Of a stretch of 64,000 bases of DNA, positions 46,332 to 55,470 are shown piece by piece. How positions within the stretch are numbered: the stretch's first letter is position 1; each line of letters opens with the position of its first letter. This stretch comes from Brooklawnia propionicigenes (GTDB lineage: Bacteria; Actinomycetota; Actinomycetes; Propionibacteriales; Propionibacteriaceae), in contig NZ_AP028056.1 in the NCBI RefSeq assembly GCF_030297015.1, forward strand, positions 2,304,939 to 2,368,938. The letters are read 5' to 3'. A program made the position numbers and the translations under genes. The notes under the pieces were generated by a model. The model was not told the DNA's origin. It did not search any database and was given only the letters and a program-made list of their open reading frames with translations.

Positions 46332-47881
46332 TGCTCGAGGAGTTTCTGCCCGCCGCACCGGTCCTGCTGGTGCTGCTGGGTGGCACGATCGCCATCGTCT
46401 TCGAAGGTGCGGTACCGCGACTGGTTCGTCCGACGGTTCAGGCGGCCTGGGCGCTGCTGGTGCTGATCGGCGCATTCGGCTGGACGCTGGTCAACTGGTC
46501 GGCCAATGCGCCACAGCTGGCCGCGATGAACGCGCTGACGCTTGACGGCCCGGCCCAGCTGACCTGGATGCTGCTGCTGTTCTTCGGAGCGCTCGCGGTG
46601 CTGTTGTTCGCCGAGCGGCGGGTCGGCGGCGGCGAGTCGCCGTTCGCGCCCAACGCGTCCGCGGTGCCCAGTTCCCAGGCCGAGCGTGAGGCCATCGCCG
46701 CCCGTCAGGAGCAGACTGAGGTCTTCCCGCTGCTACTGTTCTCGCTTGCCGGCATGATGGTCTTCGCCGCCGCCAACGATCTGCTGACCATGTTCGTCGC
46801 TCTCGAGGTGCTGTCGTTCCCGCTGTACGTCTTGTGCGGTATGGCACGGCGCCGCCGGCTGCTGAGCCAGGAAGCCTCGTTGAAGTACTTCCTGCTCGGC
46901 GCGCTCAGCTCGGCCATCTTCTTGTACGGTGTGGCGCTGACCTTCGGATATGCGGGCTCCTTCCACTTCCGTGACATCGATCTGGCCGTCCAGTCCAATG
47001 CGCAGTCGCCGTGGCTGCTGCTCGCCGGTCTGGCCCTGCTGGGCGTCGGGGTGCTGTTCAAGATGGGCGCGGTGCCCTTCCACAACTGGGTGCCGGACGT
47101 CTACCAGGGCGCACCGACCCCGGTCACTGCCTTCATGGCGATCTGCACCAAGCTGGCGGCGACCGTCGGCCTGCTGCGGTTGCTGTACGTGGCGTTGGGG
47201 TCGCTGCGCTGGGACTGGCAGACCGCGCTGGCCGTCATCGCGGTGGCCACCATGGTCGTCGGCTCGCTGATCGGCCTCATCCAGACCGATGTGAAGCGGC
47301 TGCTGGCGTACTCGTCCATCGCGCACGCCGGGTTCATCCTGGTGGGTGTGGTCGGCGCTGTCACCACCGCGAATGGTCTTGCGGACGACCGGGTCGGCTC
47401 GGTTGCCGCGATTCTGGTGTACCTCGCAGCCTACGGACTGGCCACCATGGGCGCCTTCGCGATCGTCACCCTGGTTCGTCGTTCGGGTGCCGAGGCCACC
47501 AGCTTCGCCGCCTGGTCGGGGCTGGGACGCCGTGATCCGCTGCTCGGTGTGCTGATGACGATCTTCCTGCTGAGCATGGCCGGCATCCCGCTGACCGGTG
47601 GTTTCATCGGCAAGGTGGCGGTCTTCGCGGCAGCCTGGAACGGTGGCTATTCCTGGCTGGTGCTGATCGCCGTGATCGCCAGCCTGGTGACTGCCGGCTT
47701 CTACTTCCATGTCATCTGGGTGATGTTCGGGCCGAACCCCAATGATGAGACCGCCCTGGTGAGCCCCGGAATCGGCACCCAGATAGTGATTTGGGTGGGT
47801 GTTGCCGGTACGCTTCTTCTTGGTGTGCTACCTGGCCCGCTGCTGGATATCGCGATCAACTCTGCAGGATTCATACGCTGA
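46331..47881 (+). CDS. nuoN: NADH-quinone oxidoreductase subunit N
   Basis: A 516-residue antiporter-like subunit with about 14 helices: MFVALEVLSFPLYVLCG, GAVPFHNWVPDVYQGAPTPV and RLLAYSSIAHAGFILVG are diagnostic. GTG 46328 is an alternative start. Last nuo gene; the polyprenyl synthase ATG follows its stop by two bases, so that gene probably shares the transcript. Confidence 0.96.
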   Translation: MLEEFLPAAPVLLVLLGGTIAIVFEGAVPRLVRPTVQAAWALLVLIGAFGWTLVNWSANAPQLAAMNALTLDGPAQLTWMLLLFFGALAVLLFAERRVGGGESPFAPNASAVPSSQAEREAIAARQEQTEVFPLLLFSLAGMMVFAAANDLLTMFVALEVLSFPLYVLCGMARRRRLLSQEASLKYFLLGALSSAIFLYGVALTFGYAGSFHFRDIDLAVQSNAQSPWLLLAGLALLGVGVLFKMGAVPFHNWVPDVYQGAPTPVTAFMAICTKLAATVGLLRLLYVALGSLRWDWQTALAVIAVATMVVGSLIGLIQTDVKRLLAYSSIAHAGFILVGVVGAVTTANGLADDRVGSVAAILVYLAAYGLATMGAFAIVTLVRRSGAEATSFAAWSGLGRRDPLLGVLMTIFLLSMAGIPLTGGFIGKVAVFAAAWNGGYSWLVLIAVIASLVTAGFYFHVIWVMFGPNPNDETALVSPGIGTQIVIWVGVAGTLLLGVLPGPLLDIAINSAGFIR

Positions 47882-47883
47882 CA

Positions 47884-48849
47884 ATGGCTGACGAACTATT
47901 TGCGCAAACTGTTGCCGAAACGCTTGCCCTCATCGAAGACAGGCTGATGGAGGCAACAGTTTCGCAGTATTCGTTCGTCACCGAAGCCGCCCAGCACATC
48001 GTCTCGGCCGGGGGGAAGCGATTTCGTCCGGCCCTGGTGGTGACCGCTGCCCACCTCGGCTCCGATTTCGATCTCGACGAGGTGATCGGCGCGGCCTTGG
48101 TGATGGAACTGACCCACGTCGCGAGTCTTTATCATGACGACGTCATGGACGAGGCGGACCTGCGGCGCGGCGTTTCCAGCGCCAACAACCGATACGGCAA
48201 CTCGACGGCGATCCTGGTCGGCGATTACCTGTTTGCACGGGCTTCTCGTGAAGTGGCCAGGCTGGGCCCCGAGTACGTCGATCTGCAGGCGCAGACCTTC
48301 GCCGAGCTGGTCGAGGGACAGATGGCCGAGACGACCGGGCCGCTGGCCGGTGAGGACCCGATCGATCACCATTTCAAGGTGCTGGCGGGTAAGACCGCCT
48401 CACTGATCCGGGCATCTGCGCTGTTCGGGGGCATGGTCGGGGGCGTCTCGGATCTGGCGTTGGACGCCCTGGGACGCTTCGGCTTCGAGATCGGGATGGT
48501 CTTCCAGCTTTCGGACGATCTGATCGACATCGTGTCCGACACGACCGGCAAGACCCCGGGCACCGACCTGCGCGAGGGCATCCCCACTTTGCCGACGCTG
48601 TTGTTGGCCTCGTCGCCGGCGGTTGGCGATCACGAGTTGGCTGAGCGTATTGCCGCCGGCCTGGACGATGATGGCGATCTGGCCGAGGCGCTCGCGGCGC
48701 TTCGGGCCAGTGCCGTGATCGATCAGACCCGGTCGGAGATCGCCCGTCGCGCGTCGGTCGCCCGCGATTACCTGACCCCGCTGCCCGCCGGTCCCGCCAA
48801 GGACATGCTGGACCGCCTCTGCGATGAGGTCGTAACCCGTTCGTCCTAG
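47884..48849 (+). CDS. Long-chain polyprenyl diphosphate synthase (menaquinone side chain)
   Basis: A 321-residue trans-prenyltransferase. FARM is in ASLYHDDVMDEADLRRG and SARM in FQLSDDLIDIVSD, with GGKRFRPALVV at the start. It elongates isopentenyl diphosphate onto an allylic starter; the position right after nuoN and near men genes indicates the octa/nonaprenyl chain of menaquinone. The equivalent in relatives is called HepT, GrcC or IspB. A strong hairpin follows. Confidence 0.9.
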   Translation: MADELFAQTVAETLALIEDRLMEATVSQYSFVTEAAQHIVSAGGKRFRPALVVTAAHLGSDFDLDEVIGAALVMELTHVASLYHDDVMDEADLRRGVSSANNRYGNSTAILVGDYLFARASREVARLGPEYVDLQAQTFAELVEGQMAETTGPLAGEDPIDHHFKVLAGKTASLIRASALFGGMVGGVSDLALDALGRFGFEIGMVFQLSDDLIDIVSDTTGKTPGTDLREGIPTLPTLLLASSPAVGDHELAERIAAGLDDDGDLAEALAALRASAVIDQTRSEIARRASVARDYLTPLPAGPAKDMLDRLCDEVVTRSS

Positions 48850-48859
48850 TCGTCGCACA

Positions 48860-48901
48860 CAGTGCTGGGCCCACCCGGGGTGACGGGCGGGCCCAGCACT
48901 G
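48860..48901. terminator. Hairpin terminator at the end of the nuo-polyprenyl synthase unit
   Basis: CAGTGCTGGGCCC (48860-48872) pairs perfectly with 48889-48901 across a 16-base loop. It lies between convergent genes and probably serves both strands. No T-run. Confidence 0.65.
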
Positions 48902-48925
48902 CAGCTGCTGCCGCGGTGGCAGAGC

Positions 48926-49882
48926 TTACTGCGCGATGAGTTCGGCGATCTTGCGATATCCGACCGGCAGGTTGATCCCGGCCAAGGAGGACGCCTCCGT
49001 CATCGCAATCAGGTGCACATTCTGGTTGGCGATGGCCGGCACATCTTGCACGGCCGTGTTGGCGAGGAGTTCGGCGAAGGGAGCCTGGCCGCTTCCCTGG
49101 AAATCCTCCAGCAAGATGATGTCGGGGTTGGCTCGTATCAACAGCTCGGCATCAATCGTCCCGGTGGCGGTGATGCCTGCCGTTTGTGCCGCATCGCTGG
49201 CACCGGCGCGCAGCGCAAGGCCTGGCAGCATATTGTCCGACGACATCGCCATCACGTTGCCCCCTCGCGCCATCAGCGCCAGCACGCTGGGGTGCTTGTC
49301 GGACCGCTGCGAGTCGATCTCGGCGATGGCATCGTGCAGTTCACTGGCGTACTTTTCGGCCTTCTCGGGTTGTCCGACGGCGTCTCCCACGGTGCGCAGT
49401 GCGGATTCATAGGCCTCGGGCGTGTTGAAATCCGCCGACTCGAAGGTGATCATCGGCACTCCCGCGGCGGCGAGTTGCTCGTTGGCGGTCTTTTCGCCGC
49501 CGTGGCGCGAGGTGGTCAGCACCAGATCGGGCTGGTAGGACAAGATCTGCTCGGGATCGGGAGTCACTCCGGCCGGCAGCGTGGTCTCGACCTGTCGGGC
49601 CAGATCGGGGACCATCCCCATGGTCGGCGACTGGGAACCAACGGCAATGGCTGCCATCGACTGGGGACCGGCCAGCAGCAATGCCATGTCCGCGGTTTCG
49701 CTGGTTATCGCCACGATGCGCTGAGGCCGGACGATGTCGGCTGACGCCTCGGATTGGCTGGTGGCCGGGGCGGCGGCCGATGCCGCGCCCGGGGCCGAGC
49801 AGCCGACCAACAGCGCTCCGCCGGCCACCAGGGCCATCAGCGCCTTGAGTGGGTGAAGAGGTCGTGTCATGGGTCCTTTCAT
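48926..49882 (-). CDS. Metal/heme ABC transporter substrate-binding lipoprotein
   Basis: A 318-residue Peripla_BP_2 (FecB/HmuT-type) protein. A signal peptide ends in the lipobox LLVGC (Cys about 28), followed by an Ala/Ser/Pro-rich linker. Binding-lobe signatures are RIVAITSETADMALLL, EQILSYQPDLVLTT and LLIRANPDIILLEDFQ. ATG 49882 has no ribosome site and may depend on coupling to the ATPase gene seven bases upstream; ATG 49870 has AAAGGA very close. The ligand may be heme, a ferric siderophore or cobalamin. Confidence 0.85.
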   Translation of the reverse strand: MKGPMTRPLHPLKALMALVAGGALLVGCSAPGAASAAAPATSQSEASADIVRPQRIVAITSETADMALLLAGPQSMAAIAVGSQSPTMGMVPDLARQVETTLPAGVTPDPEQILSYQPDLVLTTSRHGGEKTANEQLAAAGVPMITFESADFNTPEAYESALRTVGDAVGQPEKAEKYASELHDAIAEIDSQRSDKHPSVLALMARGGNVMAMSSDNMLPGLALRAGASDAAQTAGITATGTIDAELLIRANPDIILLEDFQGSGQAPFAELLANTAVQDVPAIANQNVHLIAMTEASSLAGINLPVGYRKIAELIAQ

Positions 49883-49889
49883 CTGGAAG

Positions 49890-50681
49890 TCATAGAGCGG
49901 TCACGCTGAGAGAGTCGGTGACCGGCGAACGACGCACGTCGACATCGATGCCGTAGGCGGCCCGCAGGAGGTCCACGGTGAGCACGTCGTCGGGGGTTCC
50001 GTGAGCGGCGATCACGGCTCCGTGCCGGCCGGGAGTGAGCAGGATGAGGTCGTCGCAGAACCGAGCGGCCAGCGACAGATCATGCAGGACGACTACGACG
50101 AGCCTGTTCGCCGGATCTTCGTCGAGCCAGGGGTGCAGCAGACAGAGCACGGCCATCTCGTGTGACATGTCCAACGCCGAGATCGGTTCGTCGAGAACCA
50201 GCACCGGAGCCTCCTGAGCCAGTGCTCTGGCCAGGCCGGTGAGCTGACGCTCCCCGCCGCTGGTGCCTGCTACCGGTCGCTGCGCCCATGCGTCGGCGCC
50301 GGTGAGTCTCAGGGCGGCGTCCACGGCGCGTTCGTCGGCCGAACTCATTGCTGCGAACCGGGACTGGCGCGCGTAGCGCCCCATCTCCACAAGCTGACGC
50401 CCGGTGAAATCGGCCGGCGAGGAAGTCTCCTGGGCAAGATAGGCCAGGTGCCGGGCTCGTTGCCGAGGGTTCATGGAGGCCAGACTGCGCCCGGACACCG
50501 TCACGGAGCCTTCGTACGCGATCAACCCGAGAACAGCCTTCACCAGGGTGGACTTGCCTGCTCCATTGGGTCCGATCAGACCATGGACTCTGCCGGGTGT
50601 CAGATCGACAGACAGTTCATTCAGGACGGTCCGCGGCCCATAGCTCACCGTCAGCCCGGTCAGCGATAGCCCCGCACTCAT
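49890..50681 (-). CDS. Metal/heme ABC transporter ATP-binding protein
   Basis: A 263-residue FecE/HmuV-type ATPase. Walker A GPNGAGKST, signature TSGGERQLTGLARAL, Walker B VLVLDEPISALD and the H-loop VVLHDLS are present. It overlaps the permease gene by four bases and drives import of the ligand bound by the downstream lipoprotein. Confidence 0.92.
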   Translation of the reverse strand: MSAGLSLTGLTVSYGPRTVLNELSVDLTPGRVHGLIGPNGAGKSTLVKAVLGLIAYEGSVTVSGRSLASMNPRQRARHLAYLAQETSSPADFTGRQLVEMGRYARQSRFAAMSSADERAVDAALRLTGADAWAQRPVAGTSGGERQLTGLARALAQEAPVLVLDEPISALDMSHEMAVLCLLHPWLDEDPANRLVVVVLHDLSLAARFCDDLILLTPGRHGAVIAAHGTPDDVLTVDLLRAAYGIDVDVRRSPVTDSLSVTAL

Positions 50682-51694
50682 CTGGGATCCTTCTTGCGCA
50701 AGACCAGGAAGAGCAGGAATGGCGCACCGATCAGCGAGGTGATGGTTCCGGTCTGAAGCACCACGGGGTTGAAGATCATTCGGGCGGCGGTGTCTGCGCT
50801 GGTCAAGAAGATGGCCCCGACCAAGAACGATGCCGGCAGCAGGAAGGTGTGATCGGCGCCGAAAACCAGACGCACCAGATGCGGTACCACCAGGCCGACG
50901 AAGGCGATGATCCCGGTGGCCGCCACTCCCGCGGCGGTGGCCAGCGCAGCGAACGCCAAGACCAGGTTGGACACCAGACGGACGTTCACGCCTGCTGATT
51001 GTGCGGTGGCCTCTCCCAGCGCCAGCATGTTGAGTTCGCGGGCGAAGAACAGCACACCGCTCACTCCGATCATCAGCGGGGCCACCACCATCCAGACGTC
51101 GGCCATCGTCCGCCCGGTGAGGTCGCCGTTCAGCCAGAACATGGCCGATCTGGCGTTCTCCGCGTCCGGCGCGTTGGCGATCAGCGCAGCGGTGATCGCG
51201 CCGAGAAACGAGTTGAGGGCCATGCCGACCAGCAGCAGCGAAGCCGTCGACCTACTGGCTCGTCCGTAGCCGACACCTTGGACGATCGCGGTCGCGCCCA
51301 GCGCCCCAACGAAAGCGCCGACCGGCAGCAGCCAGGAGGTGGCGCCGACCATGCCGGTCACGATCAGGCCGGCCGCGATGACCGCTGCGCCGGCTGAGAC
51401 ACCGGTGATACCCGGCTCGGCCAGGGGATTGCCGAAGACTGCCTGCATGGCGGCGCCGGCCACCGACAGGCCGCCTCCCACCAGGATCGAGATGAGAATG
51501 CGCGGCAGCCTGATCTGGGTGATCAGGGCGTCGCGTGCGCCGTCGCTGGTGCCCGCGAGCATTCGGCCAACCGCATGAAGCGCGGTACTCGTGGGCACAT
51601 TGACCGGGCCGATACAGATGGCTGCGACCGCCCCGACAGTGACGGCCGCGGCGAGCACCATGAGCCAGCGGATCTGGCGACGAGAAAGGATCAT
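50678..51694 (-). CDS. FecCD-family metal/heme ABC transporter permease
   Basis: A 338-residue membrane protein with about nine or ten helices. Signatures: LPRILISILVGGGLSVAGAAMQ, GNPLAEPGITGVSAGAA and the ATPase-contacting GIIAFVGLVVPHLVRL. It is the first gene of the three-gene operon, behind a Fur/Zur-like box. The order permease, ATPase, binding protein is less common than binding protein first. Confidence 0.92.
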   Translation of the reverse strand: MILSRRQIRWLMVLAAAVTVGAVAAICIGPVNVPTSTALHAVGRMLAGTSDGARDALITQIRLPRILISILVGGGLSVAGAAMQAVFGNPLAEPGITGVSAGAAVIAAGLIVTGMVGATSWLLPVGAFVGALGATAIVQGVGYGRASRSTASLLLVGMALNSFLGAITAALIANAPDAENARSAMFWLNGDLTGRTMADVWMVVAPLMIGVSGVLFFARELNMLALGEATAQSAGVNVRLVSNLVLAFAALATAAGVAATGIIAFVGLVVPHLVRLVFGADHTFLLPASFLVGAIFLTSADTAARMIFNPVVLQTGTITSLIGAPFLLFLVLRKKDPR

Positions 51695-51730
51695 GCAGGC
51701 AGGACCTTAGGTGAGCGAGTTGACCACCGA

Positions 51731-51759
51731 ACAATAACGATAATCGTTATCGCATGCAA
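51731..51759 (-). promoter_or_regulatory. Promoter of the metal/heme importer operon
   Basis: On the minus strand TTGCAT (51759-51754) and TATTGT (51736-51731) are spaced by 17 bases, a good sigma-70-type pair reading toward the permease gene about 40 bases away. Confidence 0.6.
51734..51750. promoter_or_regulatory. Fur/Zur-family operator
   Basis: ATAACGATAATCGTTAT is a perfect 8-1-8 inverted repeat lying between the -35 and -10 boxes. It resembles the Fur-box core GATAATGATAATCATTATC with T-to-C changes on both sides. Repression by a metal-loaded Fur-type regulator is inferred. Confidence 0.65.
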
Positions 51760-51862
51760 CTCTGGTGAGGCCTCCCCGCCAGGCGCAGCCCAGCAGTCCT
51801 GCACCAGAAGGAATCGGGTCCGAGCGATCCGGTCCCGCAGATCTCCGGCCTGCAGACAAGTG

Positions 51863-51896
51863 GGTGGCCCCCGGACGCTAGCGTCCGGGGGCCACC
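51863..51896. terminator. Perfect 34-bp palindrome, probable bidirectional terminator
   Basis: The 17-base half GGTGGCCCCCGGACGCT is followed directly by its exact complement. It lies downstream of the DUF805 gene. A stem this GC-rich should stall transcription from either side; no long T-run is present. Confidence 0.6.
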
Positions 51897-51944
51897 TATT
51901 AAGTCTACGCTGCCGACCTCAGTCGGAGCGCCGTCAAATGGCGA

Positions 51945-52328
51945 TCAGTATCTGAGTGCACCGTCCACCGGCGCACCGTATTGGTTCGCAATCGGCTGCG
52001 GGGCTCCCAGGCAGAGCACCAGGAGGATAATCCAGCCGACGACGGGGATCAGGTTGAGCAGGATGAGCCAGCCGCTCTTACCGGTGTCATGCAGCCGGCG
52101 AACAGTGACCGCCAGCGAGGGCAGCAGAATTGCGAGGCTGAACAGGCTGAGCAGGATGGAGATCGGCGAGTTGCCGTTCGCATTGGTGGTGAGCGAAACC
52201 AGCAGGCCGAGTACGGCATTGATGACCAGGCACGACAGCCACCAGGTGACCCACTCCCGGCGGCTTGCGCGGCCATCGAAGACCACGTATTTGGAAAGGG
52301 TGTACTTGAGGGATTCGGTTATGTTCAT
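51945..52328 (-). CDS. DUF805 family membrane protein
   Basis: A 127-residue protein with four hydrophobic helices. The N-terminus YVVFDGRASRREWVTWWL and the loop VTVRRLHDTGKSGWLILL are the DUF805 hallmarks. AAGGAAA lies upstream of the ATG. The family is found in many bacteria, with no established function. Confidence 0.9.
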   Translation of the reverse strand: MNITESLKYTLSKYVVFDGRASRREWVTWWLSCLVINAVLGLLVSLTTNANGNSPISILLSLFSLAILLPSLAVTVRRLHDTGKSGWLILLNLIPVVGWIILLVLCLGAPQPIANQYGAPVDGALRY

Positions 52329-52381
52329 GAGTTTCCTTCAGTAAGGGCATACGCCGGGACCAAGCTTAGTCCAGCGGGGGG

Positions 52382-54334
52382 TCACCAGATGCGGACGCGT
52401 TCGCTCGGCTCCAGCCACAGCGCGTCGCCGGGTGTCGTCCCGAACGCGTCATGGAACTCGTTGATATTGCGGACGGTCTGATTGCAGCGGATCTCGTCCG
52501 GCGAGTGCGGGTCGGTGGCCAGCCGCTCCTTCTGAGCCTGCGGGCGCAGGATCGTCCGCCAGGTCTGGGCCCAGCCGAAGAAGAGCCGCTGATTGGCGGG
52601 GATGCCGTCCACCGGTTCGGGGTCGGTATCGCCCACGGCCAGCCGCCAGGCCTGATAGGCCACCTGCAGGCCGCCCAGGTCACCGATGTTCTCGCCGAGG
52701 GTCAGCTTGCCGTTGACATGCACGTCGGGCACTTCGGCGGGGGAGAGCCGGTTGTACTGGTCGACCAGCGACTGGGTGCGCTTCTCGAAAGCCTCGCGGT
52801 CCTCGTCGGTCCACCAGTTGCGCAGCCGCCCATCCCCATCGCAGGTGGAGCCCTGATCGTCGAAGCCATGACCGATCTCGTGCCCGATGACCGCGCCGAT
52901 GCCGCCGTAGTTGACCGCATCGTCGGCGTCCGCGCTGAAGAACGGCGGCTGCAGAATCGCCGCGGGGAAGACGATCTCGTTGCGCAGCGGGTGGTAGTAG
53001 GCGTTGACGGTCTGCGGGTACATCAGCCACTCCTCGGGGTCGATCGGCCCCGAAAGCTGGTGAATCATGTAGTCGAAGGCGAAGCTCTCGGCCCGCAGCA
53101 CGTTGCCCAGCAGATCGTCGGAGGTCACCTCGAGCGCCGAGTAGTCACGCCAGCGGTTCGGGTAGCCGATCTTGGCGCGGAACTTGCTCAGCTTCTTGAG
53201 GGCTTCGGCGCGGGTGGCGTCGGTCATCCAGTCGAGCTTGCTGATCGATTGGTGGTAGGCCTCCAGCAGGTTGGCGACCAGTTCCTCGGCGCGAGCCTTG
53301 GTGGCCGGCGGGAAATGCTCGGCGACGTAGATGCGCCCGACGGCCTCGCCCAGCACGCCCTCGACCAGCGAGACGCCCCGCTTCCAGCGCTCCCGCAGCA
53401 CGGGGATGCCCTGCAGTGTCCGGCCATAGAAGGAGAAGTTCTGCTCCACCAGCGCCTCGGGCAGGTAGGGTGCGAGCGCATCCACGATCTGCCAGCGCTC
53501 CCAGGCCCGCCAGTCGTCCAGCGAGTCGGCGGTCACCAGGGCCGCGGCATCAGGCAGGAAGGTGCGCTGGCAATTGATAACCTCGGCTACAGCGGCCTCG
53601 GGCAGTTCGGCGCCGGCCAGGAAGTCGTCCCAGGCCAGGTCGGGGCTGAGAGCGGTGAACTCCTCCCAGGTCTGCGGGAAGTACATCTGCACCATGTCGC
53701 GGGTGCGTACCTTGTCCCAGTGGCAGGCGGCGATGCGAGTCTCCAGATCGAAGATCCGGCGGGCTTGGTCAGCCGCATCGGGGATCCCGGCCAACGACAG
53801 CATGGCTTCGATGTGCGCCAGGTAGGCCTCCCGGATCTCGGCATGCTCGTCGAGACGGTAGTACTCCTCGTCCGGCAGGCTGATCCCGGACTGGCCGACG
53901 AACAGCAGGTAGCGCGCCGGATTACCCGGATCGGCGTCGTTGTCCAAATCGAAAAGACCGCCGATGCCGTGTCGCAGCGACCATCCCCAGAAACGTGCCA
54001 GATCGGCGGTCGAGGTGATCTGGTCCACCTTGTCGAGCAGCGCGCGCAGCGGCGCGATGCCCAGTTTCTCAACGGCCTCGGTGTCCATGAAGGAGGCGTA
54101 GAGGTTCGCGATACGCGCGGCGTCCGCGCCCTCGCCCTCGGCGTCCCGAGTCTCGATGATCTGGCGGACGGCCGCCTCCGAGGCCTCTCGCAGCTCGTAG
54201 AACGCACCCCACCCGCTGCGATCCTCCGGGATCTTGGCCCGAGCCAGCCAGGCGCCGTTCACATGCCGGAAGAGGTCGTCGGACGCACGGATGTCGTCGT
54301 CGAAGAAGTCGCGGTTCAAAGCTTCGCTAGTCAC
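52382..54334 (-). CDS. M13 family zinc metallopeptidase (PepO-like)
   Basis: A 650-residue endopeptidase of the neprilysin group. The zinc motif VIGHEIGHGFDDQG (HExxH) is near residue 490, the third ligand is in GENIGDLGGLQVAYQAW, and NEIVFPAAILQPPFF and the C-terminal SERVRIW complete the signature. There is no signal peptide, so it is probably cytosolic and degrades oligopeptides. GTG at 54334 is probably leaderless: TAGGCT ends six bases before. Confidence 0.93.
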   Translation of the reverse strand: MTSEALNRDFFDDDIRASDDLFRHVNGAWLARAKIPEDRSGWGAFYELREASEAAVRQIIETRDAEGEGADAARIANLYASFMDTEAVEKLGIAPLRALLDKVDQITSTADLARFWGWSLRHGIGGLFDLDNDADPGNPARYLLFVGQSGISLPDEEYYRLDEHAEIREAYLAHIEAMLSLAGIPDAADQARRIFDLETRIAACHWDKVRTRDMVQMYFPQTWEEFTALSPDLAWDDFLAGAELPEAAVAEVINCQRTFLPDAAALVTADSLDDWRAWERWQIVDALAPYLPEALVEQNFSFYGRTLQGIPVLRERWKRGVSLVEGVLGEAVGRIYVAEHFPPATKARAEELVANLLEAYHQSISKLDWMTDATRAEALKKLSKFRAKIGYPNRWRDYSALEVTSDDLLGNVLRAESFAFDYMIHQLSGPIDPEEWLMYPQTVNAYYHPLRNEIVFPAAILQPPFFSADADDAVNYGGIGAVIGHEIGHGFDDQGSTCDGDGRLRNWWTDEDREAFEKRTQSLVDQYNRLSPAEVPDVHVNGKLTLGENIGDLGGLQVAYQAWRLAVGDTDPEPVDGIPANQRLFFGWAQTWRTILRPQAQKERLATDPHSPDEIRCNQTVRNINEFHDAFGTTPGDALWLEPSERVRIW

Positions 54335-54340
54335 TGAGTC

Positions 54341-54346
54341 AGCCTA
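54341..54346 (-). promoter_or_regulatory. Candidate leaderless promoter -10 box (TAGGCT) of the M13 peptidase
   Basis: TAGGCT on the minus strand ends six bases before GTG 54334; the same hexamer is used before two other starts at 57483 and 61016. Confidence 0.5.
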
Positions 54347-54381
54347 CCCTTGGGTCCGGGACGGGAGCCGGAGTCCGCAGG

Positions 54382-55470
54382 TCAGCTGACCGTCCAGGGA
54401 TCGTCGCCGGCCAGCAACTGTTGCAGCTGGGTCTGCTTGTCGTCACGGCTGTCGGCCGGCCCGCCCTCGGCGGTGGCGATCTGCTGCCGCGCCAGGTCAT
54501 CGAAACTCGGACGCTCGACACTGCGGAAGATGCCGATCGGGCTGCGGCGCATCACGCCGGAGTCGGTGATGCGGCTCAGCGCGAAGGCGCGGGTGGGGTC
54601 ATCGGCGCCGGGATCGTGGACGATGACGTTCTCCAAACCGACCTCGTCGACCGCCTTGACCTGCAGATGCCCGTCCGGAGCCTGCACGACCCCGAAGCTG
54701 CCGCCCGGGGTCAGCACCGGTTCGCCGGCCTCCAGCTTGATGACACCCTCTCCGTCCGGAGCGTCCGGGGAAGTGAGCTGATCCCAGGCGCCATCGTTGA
54801 AGATCGGGCAGTTCTGGTAGACCTCGACCAGCGAGGACCCGCGATGCTCGAATGCCGCACGCAGCACGGAGGTCAGATGCGCGCGATCCGAATCGATGCT
54901 GCGCGCCACGAACGTCGCCTCCGACCCCAGCGCCAGACTGACCGCGTTGACCGGGGTGTCCAGCGACCCCGCGGGGCTCGACTTGGTGACCTTGCCGATC
55001 TCGCTGGTCGGTGAGAACTGGCCCTTGGTCAGCCCGTAGATGCGGTTGTTGAACAGCACCACGGTCAGGTTGACATTGCGGCGCAGCGCGTGGATCAGAT
55101 GGTTGCCGCCGATGGACAGCGCATCCCCGTCGCCGGTGGCCACCATGATCGCCAGATCGGGCCGGGTGACGGCCAGGCCGGTGGCGATCGTCAGAGCGCG
55201 GCCATGAATCGAGTGCATGCCGTAGCTGTTCACGTAGTAGGGGAAGCGCGCCGAGCATCCGATACCGGAGACGACCACGGTGTTCTCGCGGGCGATACCC
55301 AGTTCGGGCAGCAACGCCTGCACCGCGCTCAAGATCGCATAGTCACCGCAGCCCGGGCACCAGCGGACTTCCTGATCGCTGGTGAAGTCCTTGCGTTTCA
55401 GCGGGTTGATGCTCAAGGGCACCTGCCCGAGCCCGCCGACTCCGAGCCCGTGCACGGAAGCTTCAGACAT
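54382..55470 (-). CDS. korB: 2-Oxoglutarate:ferredoxin oxidoreductase, beta subunit
   Basis: A 362-residue ThDP-binding subunit. RWCPGCGDYAILSAVQ provides cluster/ThDP contacts and MVATGDGDALSIGGNHLIHA with VVLFNNRIYGLTKGQ is the ThDP motif. With KorA it oxidatively decarboxylates 2-oxoglutarate to succinyl-CoA, reducing ferredoxin. Its start overlaps the korA end by eight bases. Confidence 0.93.
   Translation of the reverse strand: MSEASVHGLGVGGLGQVPLSINPLKRKDFTSDQEVRWCPGCGDYAILSAVQALLPELGIARENTVVVSGIGCSARFPYYVNSYGMHSIHGRALTIATGLAVTRPDLAIMVATGDGDALSIGGNHLIHALRRNVNLTVVLFNNRIYGLTKGQFSPTSEIGKVTKSSPAGSLDTPVNAVSLALGSEATFVARSIDSDRAHLTSVLRAAFEHRGSSLVEVYQNCPIFNDGAWDQLTSPDAPDGEGVIKLEAGEPVLTPGGSFGVVQAPDGHLQVKAVDEVGLENVIVHDPGADDPTRAFALSRITDSGVMRRSPIGIFRSVERPSFDDLARQQIATAEGGPADSRDDKQTQLQQLLAGDDPWTVS

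Noticed and set aside
42817-46475. Long minus-strand open frames of over 550 codons opposite nuoL, nuoM and nuoN
   Set aside because: The sequences are His/Gln/Arg-rich low-complexity complements of conserved membrane proteins; no starts or motifs are credible.
52451-54337. 628-codon plus-strand frame opposite the M13 peptidase, and a similar one opposite korA (55637-57328)
   Set aside because: Shadow frames of strongly conserved genes on the other strand with no recognisable domain.
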